Origin: Plantago major
Lineage: Eukaryota; Streptophyta; Magnoliopsida; Lamiales; Plantaginaceae
Reading direction: 5' to 3'
Length of the DNA stretch: 64,000 bases
Assembly (NCBI GenBank): GCA_026545765.1
Contig: CM048843.1
Coordinates: 1,736,001 to 1,800,000, forward strand
The notes below the pieces were generated by a model, which did not search any database, was not told where the DNA came from, and was given only the letters and a program-made list of their open reading frames with translations. The number at the start of each line of letters is the position of its first letter. Within the stretch, counting starts at the first letter, position 1. Position numbers and translations under genes: made by a program. Of this stretch, positions 22,805-34,520 are shown one piece after another.

Positions 22805-23807
22805 TGTTGTGAGTGGCGGTAGTGTATGAGGACAGAAACGAAGTAGGTAAGGAATATGATTAGACTGCTGAGCAGAGGCTGGGCCTTATTCCTTAAGACT
22901 GTATTTGCCCCGCTCTGGTGCTGGCGGTTTACTTGACAAATAGTCTCCCAAGATAGAACAACAGTATGGGAATCAGAGTTCTAGCACTCGAACTTTGACT
23001 CTACGAACTAATACAATAAAGGTTTTTCTGGCTTTAGAGAGAGTAGTTTAAGAGAAGGAAGAAGAATGGATTGTTGTGTGTTGAAATCAATTCTAGGGGG
23101 GGCTATTTATAATATTGAAGAGTTGTAGTCTGAATAGATGTATCCTTTCGCAGAAAGGTCCCTGCAGAAACAAAAATTCGAACAGACACTTCTGTTGGAA
23201 TTTTCGTTTCAGTTACATCCTTTGGCGAATGGTCAGACCAGTTCACTCAAATTCAAACCGAACGGACACAACCGTTCGCTCAGACCAACCGGACTCGACC
23301 GATGGGCTGGTTTCAGACTTAACCGATTATTTTATTGGGCTTAACCAAACACAATGTGTTTCTAGCCCAAAAAGATAATAATCAACTCAAGACCGCGAAC
23401 CCACGGACCCTCGAGCCCACGGCCCGGGCCCGGCTCCTGGCGGAGCCAGGCGGGTGCGTGTGTAGGAGCATCTAGCTCCTCCCCCCTTCCAAAAGCGAGT
23501 GCCCTAAGGGCCCAATCACTTAACCCAAGTCTTGGACTAATAAGTAGTTCCTTCTTCCTCAATTTTAGCCATGTGGGACTTCTCCCGTTCCAACTCTTGG
23601 CATTCCATATTCAATGCATCAACCAACACACTTTGAGCTTCAATAACTCTTTCACCTTTCAATGAATTTTAGTAATTCTTTCTCAAGTGTTATCTACTAC
23701 CATAGTAGATTATACACGTTTAATGAAACTTCATTTCAAACGTGTGGGGCCCCTTTGGTTGAGGTACAAAGTCATGGACTAGCCTCATTAGTGCTAAAAT
23801 TCTAACA
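22805..23807 (-). repeat. 5' LTR of the copia element
   Basis: 1003 bp, the longer and presumably more original LTR. It contains a TATTTATAATATT stretch at about 23105 that could hold the promoter, and ends TGTT...AACA at its outer and inner borders. Confidence 0.95.
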
Positions 23808-23854
23808 AGGTATGGGAATCGAAAGTTTTGTCACCTTTGTAGGTAAGTTGGAGC

Positions 23855-24423
23855 TTTCTACCGTCAGTCAAGGTGTTGCCCTGACTAACATTAGTCACCT
23901 ATTTTGATCCATTAGATTAAAATTTTAACGGTGGAGATCGAATAATTTGTTACCTTTCGCATTAAGTGTTGTCATGGGGTGTCGCTCGTGTCGCACTATG
24001 TGTTGCTCCAACCGCCTATGTCGCTTTAAATTATTTAAATATATTTTAAAAAAATATTTTTGCTCTAACCGGAAGCCGCCACGGAAGCTCCGATCCGAAG
24101 CTTCCACCATGGAAGCTCCGGCAGTGATTTTGGTGGTGGTGTGCGGTGTTGGTGGTGGTGAAGAAGTTGGTGGGTGGTGGTGTTGGTGCGGTGGTGGTGG
24201 GTGGTGGTGGGGATTGGGGAAGGAGAGTTAAAATTTTAATAATTAAAATTTTTGGAATAAGTTTATAGTTTAAAAAAAAAAAAGCGGTTGAAGGCGATAC
24301 AGAGCAATGGTTTAGGGCGACACAGAGCAACGGTTTAGGGCGATACCAAGCAACGAACACGTGTCAGATATCGATATATTGACTGACAATAGTCAGGGCG
24401 ACACCTTGACTGACGGTAGAAAA
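23855..24423. mobile_element. Nonautonomous DNA transposon with about 31-bp TIRs
   Basis: The left end TTTCTACCGTCAGTCAAGGT (continuing to GCCCTGAC at 23885) is mirrored at 24393-24423 with a single difference over 31 bp. No transposase is present. The interior has a GGT-rich low-complexity stretch (24128-24215) and three imperfect copies of a 24-bp unit containing GGTTTAGGGCGA (24280-24350). A target duplication was not recognised, so the superfamily is unresolved. Confidence 0.75.
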
Positions 24424-24537
24424 CCTGAGGTGAGTTTGTGAGAGTATCTTTTATAAGTTCCAGAAGTTGCTGGTGGACTTTGTTATTGTTCGGTTCTTTT
24501 CTCGAAAGATTTTGTCATTTCTAAATTTCCAGATCAT

Positions 24538-24837
24538 CTACCAGGATAAGATGCTTCTTAATTGTTCCTTTGAGTTTAGCTTTTGCCGAAAGAGGATTTC
24601 ATTGAAGTACGTTTCAGTATGGAGGCTGTTTTGTTTTGTCCTAATGAAGATTTGTTGCAATTTTGGGCAATGGAGGAACAAATTGGTTAAGGGTTTATGG
24701 TGGGATTGACATAAAGAACAAATTTCATTAGGGATTAGACCATGTTTGTATCCGGTGGCAGTGGGGAAGTACGTCTTGACGTCCTGCATGCTAGCCAAGT
24801 AAATAATTGTATCTATGGTCGCACCGTTAGATTTCAA
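24538..24837 (-). pseudogene. LINE fragment: reverse-transcriptase zinc-binding (zf-RVT) domain
   Basis: The minus strand reads CSLCQSHHKPLTNLFLHCPK, the C-X2-C...H...C pattern with the LFLHCP-like signature of the zf-RVT domain at the C-terminus of plant LINE ORF2 proteins. The rest of the LINE is absent. Confidence 0.7.
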
Positions 24838-25023
24838 GTTTTTTTCCCAAGGCCAAGTAGGGAGTATATGTTATTGGTTTTGCCTAAGAAGGTGATTGTA
24901 AGCTTTCTTGGCAGACCATTTTCCCAGGATGTGTGTGACGAGGTTATTGAGTCGTGTGTAGGGTTAGCCGTCAAAGGAATGATCAGTACACTAGCGCTAG
25001 TTCTAGTGGTATTAGCCTATTAG

Positions 25024-25600
25024 GTTCAACAGGGATTCAAAAACCATGTCGTCGTTCTTGATTCCGTATACGATTATGATATATTTTCAACATTATCAAA
25101 CCACTATCTATGTTGTATCCATTCACCATTCAATCTCTACTTTAATAATATTCAACTTTCAATTTCATCAACTCATTACCATTTTTTATTACATTCTTAT
25201 TATATTTCAATTAAGTTTTTGTGGTCAACCCACTCAGACACTCACTATTTCATCAACTAAATATTCCACTTTCCCGTATTTTTTTTTACCACAAGCAAAT
25301 GAAAAGTTTAGGAAGTTAAAAAAATGCGACATGATAATTAAAACATTGAAAACGATCAAAGGTCGAATTAGATTCACCGTCTTGGAAAAAATAATACTCT
25401 ATCCGTCTGTCAAAATTTGGGACGTATTCATTTTATGGTAGTCAAATAACAAAATGGGAAAAGGAAAACACCAAAAGGGGCAACTCAATTACACCAGTTG
25501 TTAATTCTGGAACCAAATTGAAATTCGAAAGAATTTACTCACTCCAGTACAGAAAGTTGAAATCCCGCCTAAAGCCCAATTTTTCACAAATCGCGCCCAA
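25024..25600. other. Intergenic DNA upstream of the HMGB gene
   Basis: AT-rich, no gene. A Stowaway-like end (ACTCTATCCGTCTGTCAAA) occurs at 25391-25409 without an obvious partner. Confidence 0.4.
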
Positions 25601-25801
25601 TACAATTCACCCTGCCCATATAAATACCGCACCCACACACAAACCCTTCGTCACTTTCAATTCGCTCACTCTCTCTCGCAGTAAATAACGCAACCAAACC
25701 CTAGCGATACTGTGTCGTTTAAGGTCGGTTTCTGCCGTTTTCTGCTTCATTACTCACCGTTTTGCTTTGCAGTTTCTCACGTTTGCGTTTTGTTTTCTCA
25801 G
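25601..25801 (+). promoter_or_regulatory. Core promoter and leader of the HMGB gene
   Basis: A TATA box (ATATAAATA, about 25617-25625) lies some 180 bp before the ATG, preceded by CCAAT-like motifs. A CT-rich initiator region follows, then a telo-box AAACCCTA at about 25696 in the leader. Telo-boxes are common in plant genes active in dividing cells. Confidence 0.7.
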
Positions 25802-27509
25802 ATGGCAGGAGGACGATCTAAGGCTGACTCGAAGAAGGCCGATAGCAGGTGAGAATTGATTTTCTGCGAGTATTTCTCGTGTTTTTGCTATTTCTAGGTT
25901 TTCGCGTTTATGATTTTCGATGTCAAGTAAAGTTTGATTCGCTGTGGATTTGGAATTAATTTGTGCTGAGGTTCGTATGTGCTGAGTATTTACATCTCTG
26001 GATTCGTTTTATTGTCTCCTGCGCTGATTTGAACTCGGTGACTTCTATTTTGATGATTTTGTGACTTTTAAATAGATTTATACGACGATCTGTCAATTTG
26101 ATGTAGTTTACATGAGATTTGAGGATGGTAAACTATTGATAAGTTAACAGTTATGATATTACTGTTCCATCTGCGATCTGTTCATCGAATTTGGTGTTAC
26201 TGAGGTGGATCAATACCTCTGATTGAATTATTTGGTCATTTGAAGTAATTTATAGTGACAGTGGTAAAAACTGTTGATATCTCCATAGCTATTGTATCAC
26301 TGATCTATTTGTGACTCGTTCATTGAATTTGGTGAAGTGATTTGGTACTGTTGATGTGGATCAACAGTTCTGGTTCAATGATTTGGTAATTTAAGTGTTA
26401 ATGATAACACTATGTTCATCTTCGCAGTTGCAATATTACTGTTTTATCAGTGACTTGTTTAATGAATTTTGTGAAATGAGTTGGTGTTTCTGAGATGGTG
26501 TTGAGTGAAAACCATAATACCTTTACCTCTGTTATTATACGAGGGTATTTGATATAATGGAGTAACTATGTAGTTTGTCCTTTTGCATATTGTCATAATT
26601 TTGCTCATGTATCTGTATGTTAAAGTCTTAACTGGTGCTATTTTAAGCATGGCCTGATCAAGTATTGTTGTCAATTTCAGGCTTGGTGTGAAGAAGATGA
26701 CTAAGAAGGAGAAAAATGCTGCTAAAGACCCAAACAAGCCAAAGAGGGCTCCAAGTGCTTTCTTCGTTTTCATGTATGTCGATCTTGTTTGATGAACTGA
26801 TGTCAATGTTTTGCAACATAGTATGCTAAGCCTTGGTATTATGATTTCAGGGAAGATTTCAGGAAGCAATACAAGGAAAAGCACCCTAACAACAAATCTG
26901 TTGCTGCTGTAAGTTGCTACCTGGACGTTGTTGAAAATTTGCCATTGTTTTTCCTTGGAAGTTTTGTGGACAGAAACTGATTATGTTCATGGAAATATGC
27001 AGGTTGGTAAAGCTGGTGGTGATAAGTGGAAGTCACTGACTCCTGAAGTAAGGCTTACTTCTGATTTTAACTATACTTGGTTAAAATAATCTCATCTCTC
27101 GTTGTGAATTATCTCATTGGGTTTATACTTTTTGTAATCATAGGAGAAAGCACCCTTCCAAGCTGAAGCAGATAAAAGGAAGGCAGAATATGAACGCAAA
27201 ATGGATGCTTACAATAGAAAATTGGTAATTCTTCTGTTTTAACTGTAGTGCATAATGTTATCCTAAATCACCAGTTACATACATTTCTTTAAACTCACTA
27301 AAATGGGTTCTACTACTGTATAGGCTGGAGAGGATGATGAATCTGACAAGTCCAAGTCTGAGATCAATGACGAAGATGACGAGGAAGGCAGTGGGGAGGT
27401 GAGTTGTGCATACGGTTGATTATCAGCATCAAAATCAAACTTCGATGATTTCCTGGGGCGGTTACTGACAAATCTTTTGTTTTCTTAACTGCAGGAAGAA
27501 GAGGATTAA
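25802..27509 (+). CDS. HMGB: High mobility group B protein (HMGB2/3-like)
   Basis: Seven exons: 25802-25848, 26681-26773, 26851-26908, 27003-27047, 27144-27224, 27324-27398 and 27495-27509. They give 137 residues, all with GT-AG borders. The layout is a basic N-terminus (1-35), a single HMG box (about 36-105, DPNKPKRAPSAFFVFMEDFR to the MDAYNRKL helix) and an acidic tail (122-137, ending EEEED). This is the standard plant HMGB architecture. The protein binds the minor groove, bends DNA and acts as a chromatin architectural factor. The 832-bp first intron splits the coding region after 15 codons, as in Arabidopsis HMGB genes. It is convergent with the TANGO2-family gene, with about 470 bp between stops. 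Confidence 0.96.
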
Positions 27510-27977
27510 ATGCTGTTTCTGGTGGTTCCATGCACAAGGCCTACACTATATGAAAGTGACTTGTTCTAGTAGATGAAATATTAGGATGTACGTTTCAAAT
27601 TCACTAATTACATAAGAGTAGCTGTTATAATATGTTTTGTCACTGTAGTTTCCTCAACCAATGTTCTGTTATGGTTATTCCAAATCAATGGTTCAGTTCC
27701 ACTGGCCATGATGAATCGAATATCATGTTCTGTTTATTTCATCTCTTATCAAGTTAGTTATCTTTCTTTAATAACTGTGCATCTTTTCATATGCTTTTGT
27801 ATATAGTATGTTCACTATATTGGCATGTTATGGAATGATGTTACAACATCTCAGAAAGTAACACAGTACAAATAAGAGCAGTGAAAATCAAAATTACATA
27901 ACCTGTAAGTTTGTTGATGCCTAATTTAACATAATGAAACTAGAGCTTATGATAATGGAACTATAATGCTTAGCACT
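27510..27977. other. Shared 3' intergenic region of HMGB and TANGO2 genes
   Basis: Tail-to-tail spacer that must contain the 3' UTRs and polyadenylation signals of both genes. No other feature is seen. Confidence 0.5.
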
Positions 27978-29209
27978 TTATGCAGCATTGCATTTACATT
28001 GCTTAACATTGAAATTCATGGATCTCTCGTGCCAAATGCCTTTCTCAAGATAAGTCTCGTTGAAACTGGCTTCCCCATCTGTTTTCACAGTCACTGTAGC
28101 AGTACTTCTAGTGCCATATTTGCCCTGCACACACCAAAGTTTTCGGTAAATAACTAGTATAGAACTGAAGAAAATGAAAATCCCATTATTTAAGAGAAAA
28201 CGTTACCAGTGGAGTATCTACTTCAACAAAAACTGAGCTTAACTGGTACTCCCAGTCGGGTGAACAGATATTCGGAAGCCTGTTTTTGTCTGTCTTCTCG
28301 GTATCCCTCATCAGCTTTCCAACCAATTTTTTCACTGGTATTTCCATTTCGCCATATTGTGCAAGCTCTTTTTTGAAGCTCAGTTCTAAGCGGTCAGCCT
28401 GCACGATGAATATGAAATGCCTAGGTAAATGCCATATCTCACATTACTAAATATTCAGTTGTAAAAATGATACTATAAATTTAGGCTACTGAGGTTATCG
28501 CCGATAACCAAACTAAACATGCGGTATATGTGGCAACATATCATCTCATCTTTGTTGTAATTTAGTATAACTACTGTTAGTCTTTATCTACCAAATGCTT
28601 TCGTCATATAATCAAATACACTAGTATGCTGTAGTAGCTAACCTTTGGCCATGGCGAGTTGAGTGTTGCATTAGAGAGTACATGAATGCCTGGTAGAAGT
28701 TGTTGGATCGAAACTGGCTCTCCTTTAGGCCTGTTGGACACATAAACCATGGATTTCGAAGCAAGCTCAGCCACTATCAGATTAAAACCGTTATACTGGT
28801 TTGCTTCTTTTCCCAACTCCTCTGCAAATGCCTCTGGACTCTTCTGGCTCTGTGATTGTTACATCAATAAAATCAAGTCAATCTCATATCACCAATTACA
28901 CTAATAATGTTCTTGATATGTGTAGCAGGTTACAAAATTTACCTCGAGGAAGCGAATGGGGAGATCTCCTCTGCTTTTAGCCTCAGGGAGAGTATGGAGC
29001 TCCAGCACATTTGTCAGAAAAGCCACTCTACCGTGCTTCGAACAGGCCAGCCACGTTCCACCGGCAACTTGGTCTTTTCCGCCTATTATTTCGCCGCCTT
29101 CCCACCACCCTACCGGCTTCGTCGGCCTGTTGTGGTATTCATCCCTGTTAAGCAAGAGAAGGAAAGGGTAGAGAGGGTGGGCTTGCCACATAAATGCTGC
29201 AATACACAT
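27978..29209 (-). CDS. TANGO2: TANGO2-family (NRDE/DUF833) protein
   Basis: Four exons on the minus strand: 29209-28943, 28849-28643, 28398-28207 and 28124-27978. All are in phase 0, giving 270 residues, the usual length for the family. The N-terminus MCIAAFMWQAHPLYPFLLLL runs into the defining NRDE motif (21-24), then RPTKPVGWW and GGKDQVAGGTWLA. Later GIHVLSNATLNSPWPK and the C-terminal GKYGTRSTATVTVKTDG with FNETYLEKG are also hallmarks. Family members were first linked to Golgi organisation; recent work on animal and nematode members implicates them in heme trafficking. The plant role is not settled. No defects are seen. Confidence 0.94.
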
Positions 29210-30062
29210 TTTTTCTTGTTTCTTGTTAAGTGAATGAACAAAGTATTTGCTCTTCAGAATTTGGACACTGAAGTAAAGAAACTAGCTTTGGACTAGGAAG
29301 TGTTTTGAGTTGGTATCTGTATGTTCTGCTTGAAGCATAAGGTGGTTTTGCTGAGTTTATATGCAACAGAAGTTGCTTGTTTTATCTAGGCAGGTGGTTT
29401 AGTTGAGTAAGTGCTTTAACTATGGGTTTGTTGCCAACTTGCCATGTCATAAGTTTTACTTCATGAAAATGTCACGTGTCTTTTTTTAATGTTGGTGTTG
29501 TTTGTCGATACTTTCTAAGACCGAATTCACCGGTGTTTTAGCAGTTGGAGTCGGTCTTGATGAAACATCGTTACATGCACTAGGGCTCACCGTAAACAAA
29601 ACTTATTGATTTTGTTTTTTTCATTGTATTTGTACTATATATCTTGGTGGAAGTTAGTGTTGAGACAAGAAAAGATTTATTGCTTTAAGGTGAGAGTGAT
29701 TTAATACAACCTCCATACTCCATGGTGATAGTTGTAACTACTATGTACACACGTAGGATGAAAGTCAATCCAAAAACTGCAAGCTTATCCAATGCTGTGT
29801 TTCAGGTCCATGCCCATCAAATGGTTTACAATTTCTGTCAAATGGTTTTGTATACAAAAAACAAAACCATGTTTTCTGGGGGAAAAAAAAAAAGGAAGAG
29901 TCAACAATTTCAACTTGGCTGTTAAGGTCTTGAGGACTCGAAGTTAAGTTATACATCCAACTACACGGTTCATGAGATATTAGGGGATCTCCCATCATAC
30001 CAATCACGGTGAATTCACGCTGGCACATGTATCTATTCGTGTTACGGTTTATGAGACACTAA
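29210..30062. other. Intergenic DNA upstream of the TANGO2 gene
   Basis: Presumed promoter region of the minus-strand TANGO2 gene in the first few hundred bases; no further gene or repeat recognised. Confidence 0.4.
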
Positions 30063-30251
30063 GGCTTCATTTGATTTAAGGGAAAATGGGGGAAAAGAAA
30101 AAAATAGGGGAAAATATTATTTTCCACCATTTGGTAGTTCTCAGGAAATCTGAAAAATTTATCAAAATCTATACAAGATACATCTATCTCCACAAAATAA
30201 GGAAAGTTATTTCCCCCCATATTCCCATTTTTCCTCAAACCAAATGAAGCC
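30063..30251. mobile_element. Tourist-type MITE (PIF/Harbinger)
   Basis: 189 bp with inverted ends GGCTTCATTTGATTTAAGGG and its counterpart ending CAAATGAAGCC, flanked by TAA on both sides (30060-30062 and 30252-30254). TAA target duplications are characteristic of Tourist/Harbinger elements. Confidence 0.85.
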
Positions 30252-30980
30252 TAAAGGGAGATGATCTCCTGAATAATTATTCACAATTGATCCCACTACT
30301 ACGGGGAGGGAAACATCATGATCTATATTCGAGTCTAAGATGTAATAATTCCCCGAATTTGTGTGAATTCATATTAAATCGTGAATAAATTTCAACATCA
30401 TGTTTGACACTTACCGGACAACCCTATAAACGTACGTCCTCTAATTTTTATTTCTTTTGGAAATTTCAAAATATATTAATAATGCTTAAAGTTTACAATG
30501 GGTATAAGGAATGCTCGGGACTAAAAAGTCCACAAAAACACATGATCCCTATTACCATCGATCCAATGTCCGTATGTCCGTATCTCAACAACTGATTTTA
30601 ATCAACTTACATTCAATTCGTATTACAATTGACCCAATGTATATACCTCCTCTAGTCGTTTCAACCTGAATATTATTTCGGATATAAAAGTATTATTCAG
30701 TGTTAACTCTTAGAAATTGGAAATAGGTTTGAGTGGTCGTCGATCATTAGTACAATTCCCATGTGATGCATCTCCATAATAGAAAAAATTAGCTAATGCA
30801 CCCACCAATATTTTGCAGCTACTAAATTAATCACTTACTTGTCACTGGACTCCGCGTACGGTTCATAATGAAACTGGCTGGCGAGTACACTAATTATGAA
30901 TCAAGTACATAAAGTAGAGTTGTCATTCTCCATGGGTACGCACAAATTTGATAGAAAATGAGAGGAGCATGTTTGTGTTA
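30252..30980. other. Intergenic DNA, nothing recognised
   Basis: No gene, repeat or motif that I can support. Confidence 0.4.
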
Positions 30981-31648
30981 GGCTATCTACAGCAATTGAA
31001 ATTGAACAGTGAGTCTCAAAAATTATTTTATTTTCACATTTCTTTTAAATTTAATTTTTCATTTTATTTTATTTTCTCATTTCCTCTTAAACTTTATTCT
31101 TGAATTTATTAAAATATCGTTAATTAATTATAACAAAATCACATTAATTTTTTTAAAATATATTACTTGAAAATAAAAATTACATTACTTAAAAAAAACT
31201 ACAATATTTGAAATTGAAAATTACAAAACTTGAAATTGAAAATTACAATAATTGAAAATGAAAATTACAACAATTAAAATACTACATTCTACAAGTGTGA
31301 TTTTAAATTCAAATAATATGTATTTTAAATTTGAGAAGTGATGTATAAGTATATTTCTATTGCTGCATATAATTATTATCATATGGAAATTTTCAAGAAA
31401 AATAAAAAATAATAAAAAAGATAAAAGTAGAAAAGAGGAAAGAAAACAAGAAAAGAGGAAAGGAAACAAGAAACAAGGAAAGAAAAGAAAGAAAACAAGA
31501 AAAGATGAAAGAAAACAAGAAACGAGGGAAGAAAACAAGAAAAGAAATGAAAAAAAAAAAAAGGCAAATGCCCGCCTCGCACTCAGACTCCAGAGCCAGA
31601 GTCCCAAACCGATTTGGGACTCAGTTTGGGACTCCGCTGGAGAAGGCC
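30981..31648. mobile_element. Degenerate Harbinger-type nonautonomous element
   Basis: The left end GGCTATCTACAGCAATT matches, inverted, the right end CCGCTGGAGAAGGCC at most of the first 14 positions, and TTA flanks both sides (30978-30980 and 31649-31651). Inside are short ATTACAA-type repeats (31200-31275) and a purine-only stretch of AAGAGGAAAG-like units (about 31420-31560). Confidence 0.55.
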
Positions 31649-31651
31649 TTA

Positions 31652-32204
31652 TAATCAACTTCTTTGTATGGTTTCAGGCCAAAAAAATCACATCACGATA
31701 ACATTTTTGGTAAAACAAAAATGCGAAAAACTTCTATTATGCAATTAAATTCTACGACTATTATTAGAGAATTAATTGTATGAACAAATTTATACGTACT
31801 AAAGTAATAACATGTGCAGTTGTATTTAAAATGTCAAGAATACATCTTTGAACAAATTCTAGAAGCATTGCACTTGCACCACTTTTTTGACCTATTTTAT
31901 AGGAGTAGTACATATTGTAGTAGGATGTGTAAGCTACATCGTATTATAATACATGACAAGATCAATTCTCGGTGCGAATAAAACTGTCACCATAAGTAAT
32001 TTGCATTTATTTCCTAAGGGTCTCTCAATTTTTACTTATTATTTCTCAAAATTTCAGATTGAAGATGAGCTAAGATGTAACTCATGGACTTTTTTCACCT
32101 CCCAAATAAGGCTTTGTGTCGTCTTTAGCGCCTAATTTAATCTGTTATCTTTGAGATAACTTCGTATTCTTCTTTTAACTATACAAAATTGCATGTTTAT
32201 TCAC
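31652..32204. other. Intergenic DNA, nothing recognised
   Basis: AT-rich; no gene or element seen up to the CACTA target site. Confidence 0.4.
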
Positions 32205-32220
32205 GATCACTACAAAAATA

Positions 32221-32260
32221 CTGGTCTGTAGCGACGGATAGATCCGTCGCTACAGACCAG
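32221..32260. repeat. Perfect 19-bp inverted repeat in the CACTA subterminal region
   Basis: CTGGTCTGTAGCGACGGAT is followed by AG and then its exact reverse complement. Similar palindromes centred on the GACGGAT motif occur near 32449-32477, 32880-32905 and 35150-35185. Confidence 0.9.
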
Positions 32261-32953
32261 CGATCCGTTGCCCCAGCTCTGGCGACGGATAAAAATTCTG
32301 TCGCCCCACTGGAGCTGTGGCGACGGATAGATAATCCGTCGTCCAATTCGCGACGGATTGGACGACGGATTATCATGTTTGACTTTTTTTTTATTTTTTT
32401 TTTTAAAATCGATTATTGGCGACGGATAGAATTTATCCGTCGTTACACTGGGCGACGGATAGAATCTATCCGTCGCCCAATGTATTATTGGAATTAGTGA
32501 CGGAATCTCAAATTCCGTCACAAAATATTTTTTTTTAAATTTTGTTTTTTTAATATTAATCCCTGTTTTTCGTATTTCACCTATTTAATCAATATAATGC
32601 TCGATAATAAATCAATAATACGGAAAATATTTCAATAAATAATAAATAAAAAATATAATATCCGAATAAGTCTAAACACTACAAAATCGGTCTCAGAAGC
32701 GGATAGATCCGCCTGCCATGATCACGATTCGTCGCCTACCGTGACGGATCGGGCGACGGATAGAAATTGCCGCCCCACCGAGTCATGGCGACGGATAAAT
32801 AATCCGTCGTCCAATTCGCGACGGATTGGACGACGGATTATCATTTTTGACTTTTTTTTTATTTTTTTTAATTGATTATTGGCGACGGATAGAATCTATC
32901 CGTCGCCAATATAACGACATCTGAAAAACATATATAGTCAACAATTTATCATC

Positions 32954-33760
32954 TCACAAGTAATATAGTAGATACACAATACATACACGTAATGCTAGAT
33001 TGAAAAAAAACATATATATACTTACCGATTGGTAATAATCAGTGAGAGTAGATCGCCTCCCAAGGTGGTGAACGACCCTTCCTGCCGCATCAGACTGAGA
33101 CGCCCGGTTCTGTCTGTTGATGTAGGCATTGTCCTGGACATCAGTTCGAGCCCAGTAGGCATCCCAAAGGGCCCACTCCGCTGCATCAACCTGTGGAGGC
33201 ATTAGGCCATTTCGATCCCGAATGGCCTTCCAAGTACAGACCATATCCCTGTATAGTTTAGATCCCACAGTCTCGTAAACATACCAGATCTGTGGGATCA
33301 ATCTGTTGGGAATGAAGTACTCCTTCTACATTCCCAATTTCATACAACATCCAAAAGTCAATATATATAACGTCACCATGTTACGTCAATTTAATAAGAT
33401 ACAACAACATAACAGACATGGTGACTAACATATCACCCAAACAAAGTGGCTAACATACCACTCACATATAGTGGCTAACATACCACTCACATTGTACTAA
33501 AATTTACTAACACAATGGTGACTAACATATCACCCAAATAAAGTGACTAACATACCACTCACATACAGTGGCTAACATACCACTCATATTAAAACGATTA
33601 TAATAACAAATAAATGAATGTCATATTTTAACTTACCCTCAGCTCATCAAAGTACTCGGCCCTCATGCGGTCCGAGATGTGAGATCAACACTCACCACCC
33701 TGCCCCGGTGGCTCTCTCCTGCTCCGGAAGATGTCACCTAGTTTGTTGTGGACCTCCCGA
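32954..33760 (-). pseudogene. CACTA transposase remnants (Ptta/En/Spm, Transposase_24-like)
   Basis: The minus strand carries ISDRMRAEYFDELRV (near 33650), then the piece ending at 32954 with LYRDMVCTWKAIRDRNGLMP, AAEWALWDAYWARTDVQDNA and NRQNRASQSDAAGRVVHHLG. The W..YW...D..K/N..N..NR pattern is typical of the C-terminal part of plant En/Spm transposases (Transposase_24). Stops and gaps break it. Confidence 0.7.
33420..33600. repeat. Tandem repeat of a TGGCTAACATACCACTCACA-like unit
   Basis: Units of about 26-33 bp, variants of (a)gtggctaacataccactcac, occur at least six times in two blocks within the CACTA element. Confidence 0.85.
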
Positions 33761-34462
33761 GGCCATAAACTGTTGTCAATGTATAAGATATAAGAAACAA
33801 ATATTTATTACTTCAGTACAACAATTTATACTTGTCAACTATCATAAGTTATATTTTACATATTTAAGAAGAATGTATAATACTTACTTGGCAGGACCAA
33901 GAAGAAAAATCACAGGCAACCCGTCCCACGTAACGTTGGGATTATGTGGATCCCACTCGAGGTAGGGACAATCGTCCCCCTCCTCCAGTCTGTGTCCGGG
34001 CTGACTGGTAGAGCCCTATTTATGATGACCTCTGGTGGGGTCTCGAGAATCCGAGACTTCGCCTCGACTACAGAGCCCTCACCCCCTCGACTGCCCCCGA
34101 CCAAGACTATCATCATGCCGGGTCATGGGAGGGGGGGGGGATAGTGCACTGTCATGCATCTGCAAAAACATGAAACAAATACAATAAAATGTGTTAGTAC
34201 GAGTTATAATACAAAACAAATTATAATTCGGATAAAAAAATTGTAGAAATTAATTGTTAATTATTATACGTTCCTTATAATTTCATGATTAATATTAAGT
34301 GTTCGATATGTTACACAATTTATTAAGTGTTTTAATACTACGAGTTATAAATTATAAATTACACGTTAATATAATCAACAAATTATCCGTTGCTCAAAAC
34401 ACTTAACTACATCCTCGTAATTTAGTACATATACGAATTTATCAAATCAACCAAAACTACTA

Positions 34463-34488
34463 CATACATACATACATACATACATACA

Positions 34489-34519
<31 letters not shown>

Positions 34520-34520
34520 C
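34463..34520. repeat. (CATA)n microsatellite
   Basis: About fourteen consecutive CATA units followed by degenerate CATACAT and ATCAAATTA copies up to about 34740. Confidence 0.9.

Larger units (their letters stand above)
17060..23807 (-). mobile_element. Ty1/copia LTR retrotransposon, degenerate, minus orientation
   Basis: A complete element with two LTRs beginning TGTTAGAATTTTAGCAC and ending CACTCACAACA (read on the minus strand), flanked by the 5-bp target duplication AGGTA (17055-17059 and 23808-23812). Domain order on the minus strand is GAG, protease, integrase, reverse transcriptase and RNase H, which is the copia order. A purine-rich tract (TGTGGGGAT) abuts the 3' LTR at 17976-17985. 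I did not find the usual initiator-Met primer site next to the 5' LTR; the sequence there starts ATTAAGACTGT. Several frameshifts and LTR deletions indicate an inactive copy. Confidence 0.97.

Noticed and set aside
24046..24360. Pro/Thr-rich and Gly/Val/Trp-rich frames on both strands
   Set aside because: Products of the GGT-rich low-complexity stretch inside a nonautonomous element; no coding evidence.
31221..31658. A 145-codon minus-strand frame, very Phe/Leu/Ser-rich
   Set aside because: It is the translation of the purine tract on the opposite strand; low complexity, no family, inside a transposon-like element.
33420..33600. Regularly spaced repeats that could suggest a CRISPR-like array
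   Set aside because: Units are adjoining and variable with no unique spacers, inside a plant CACTA element.
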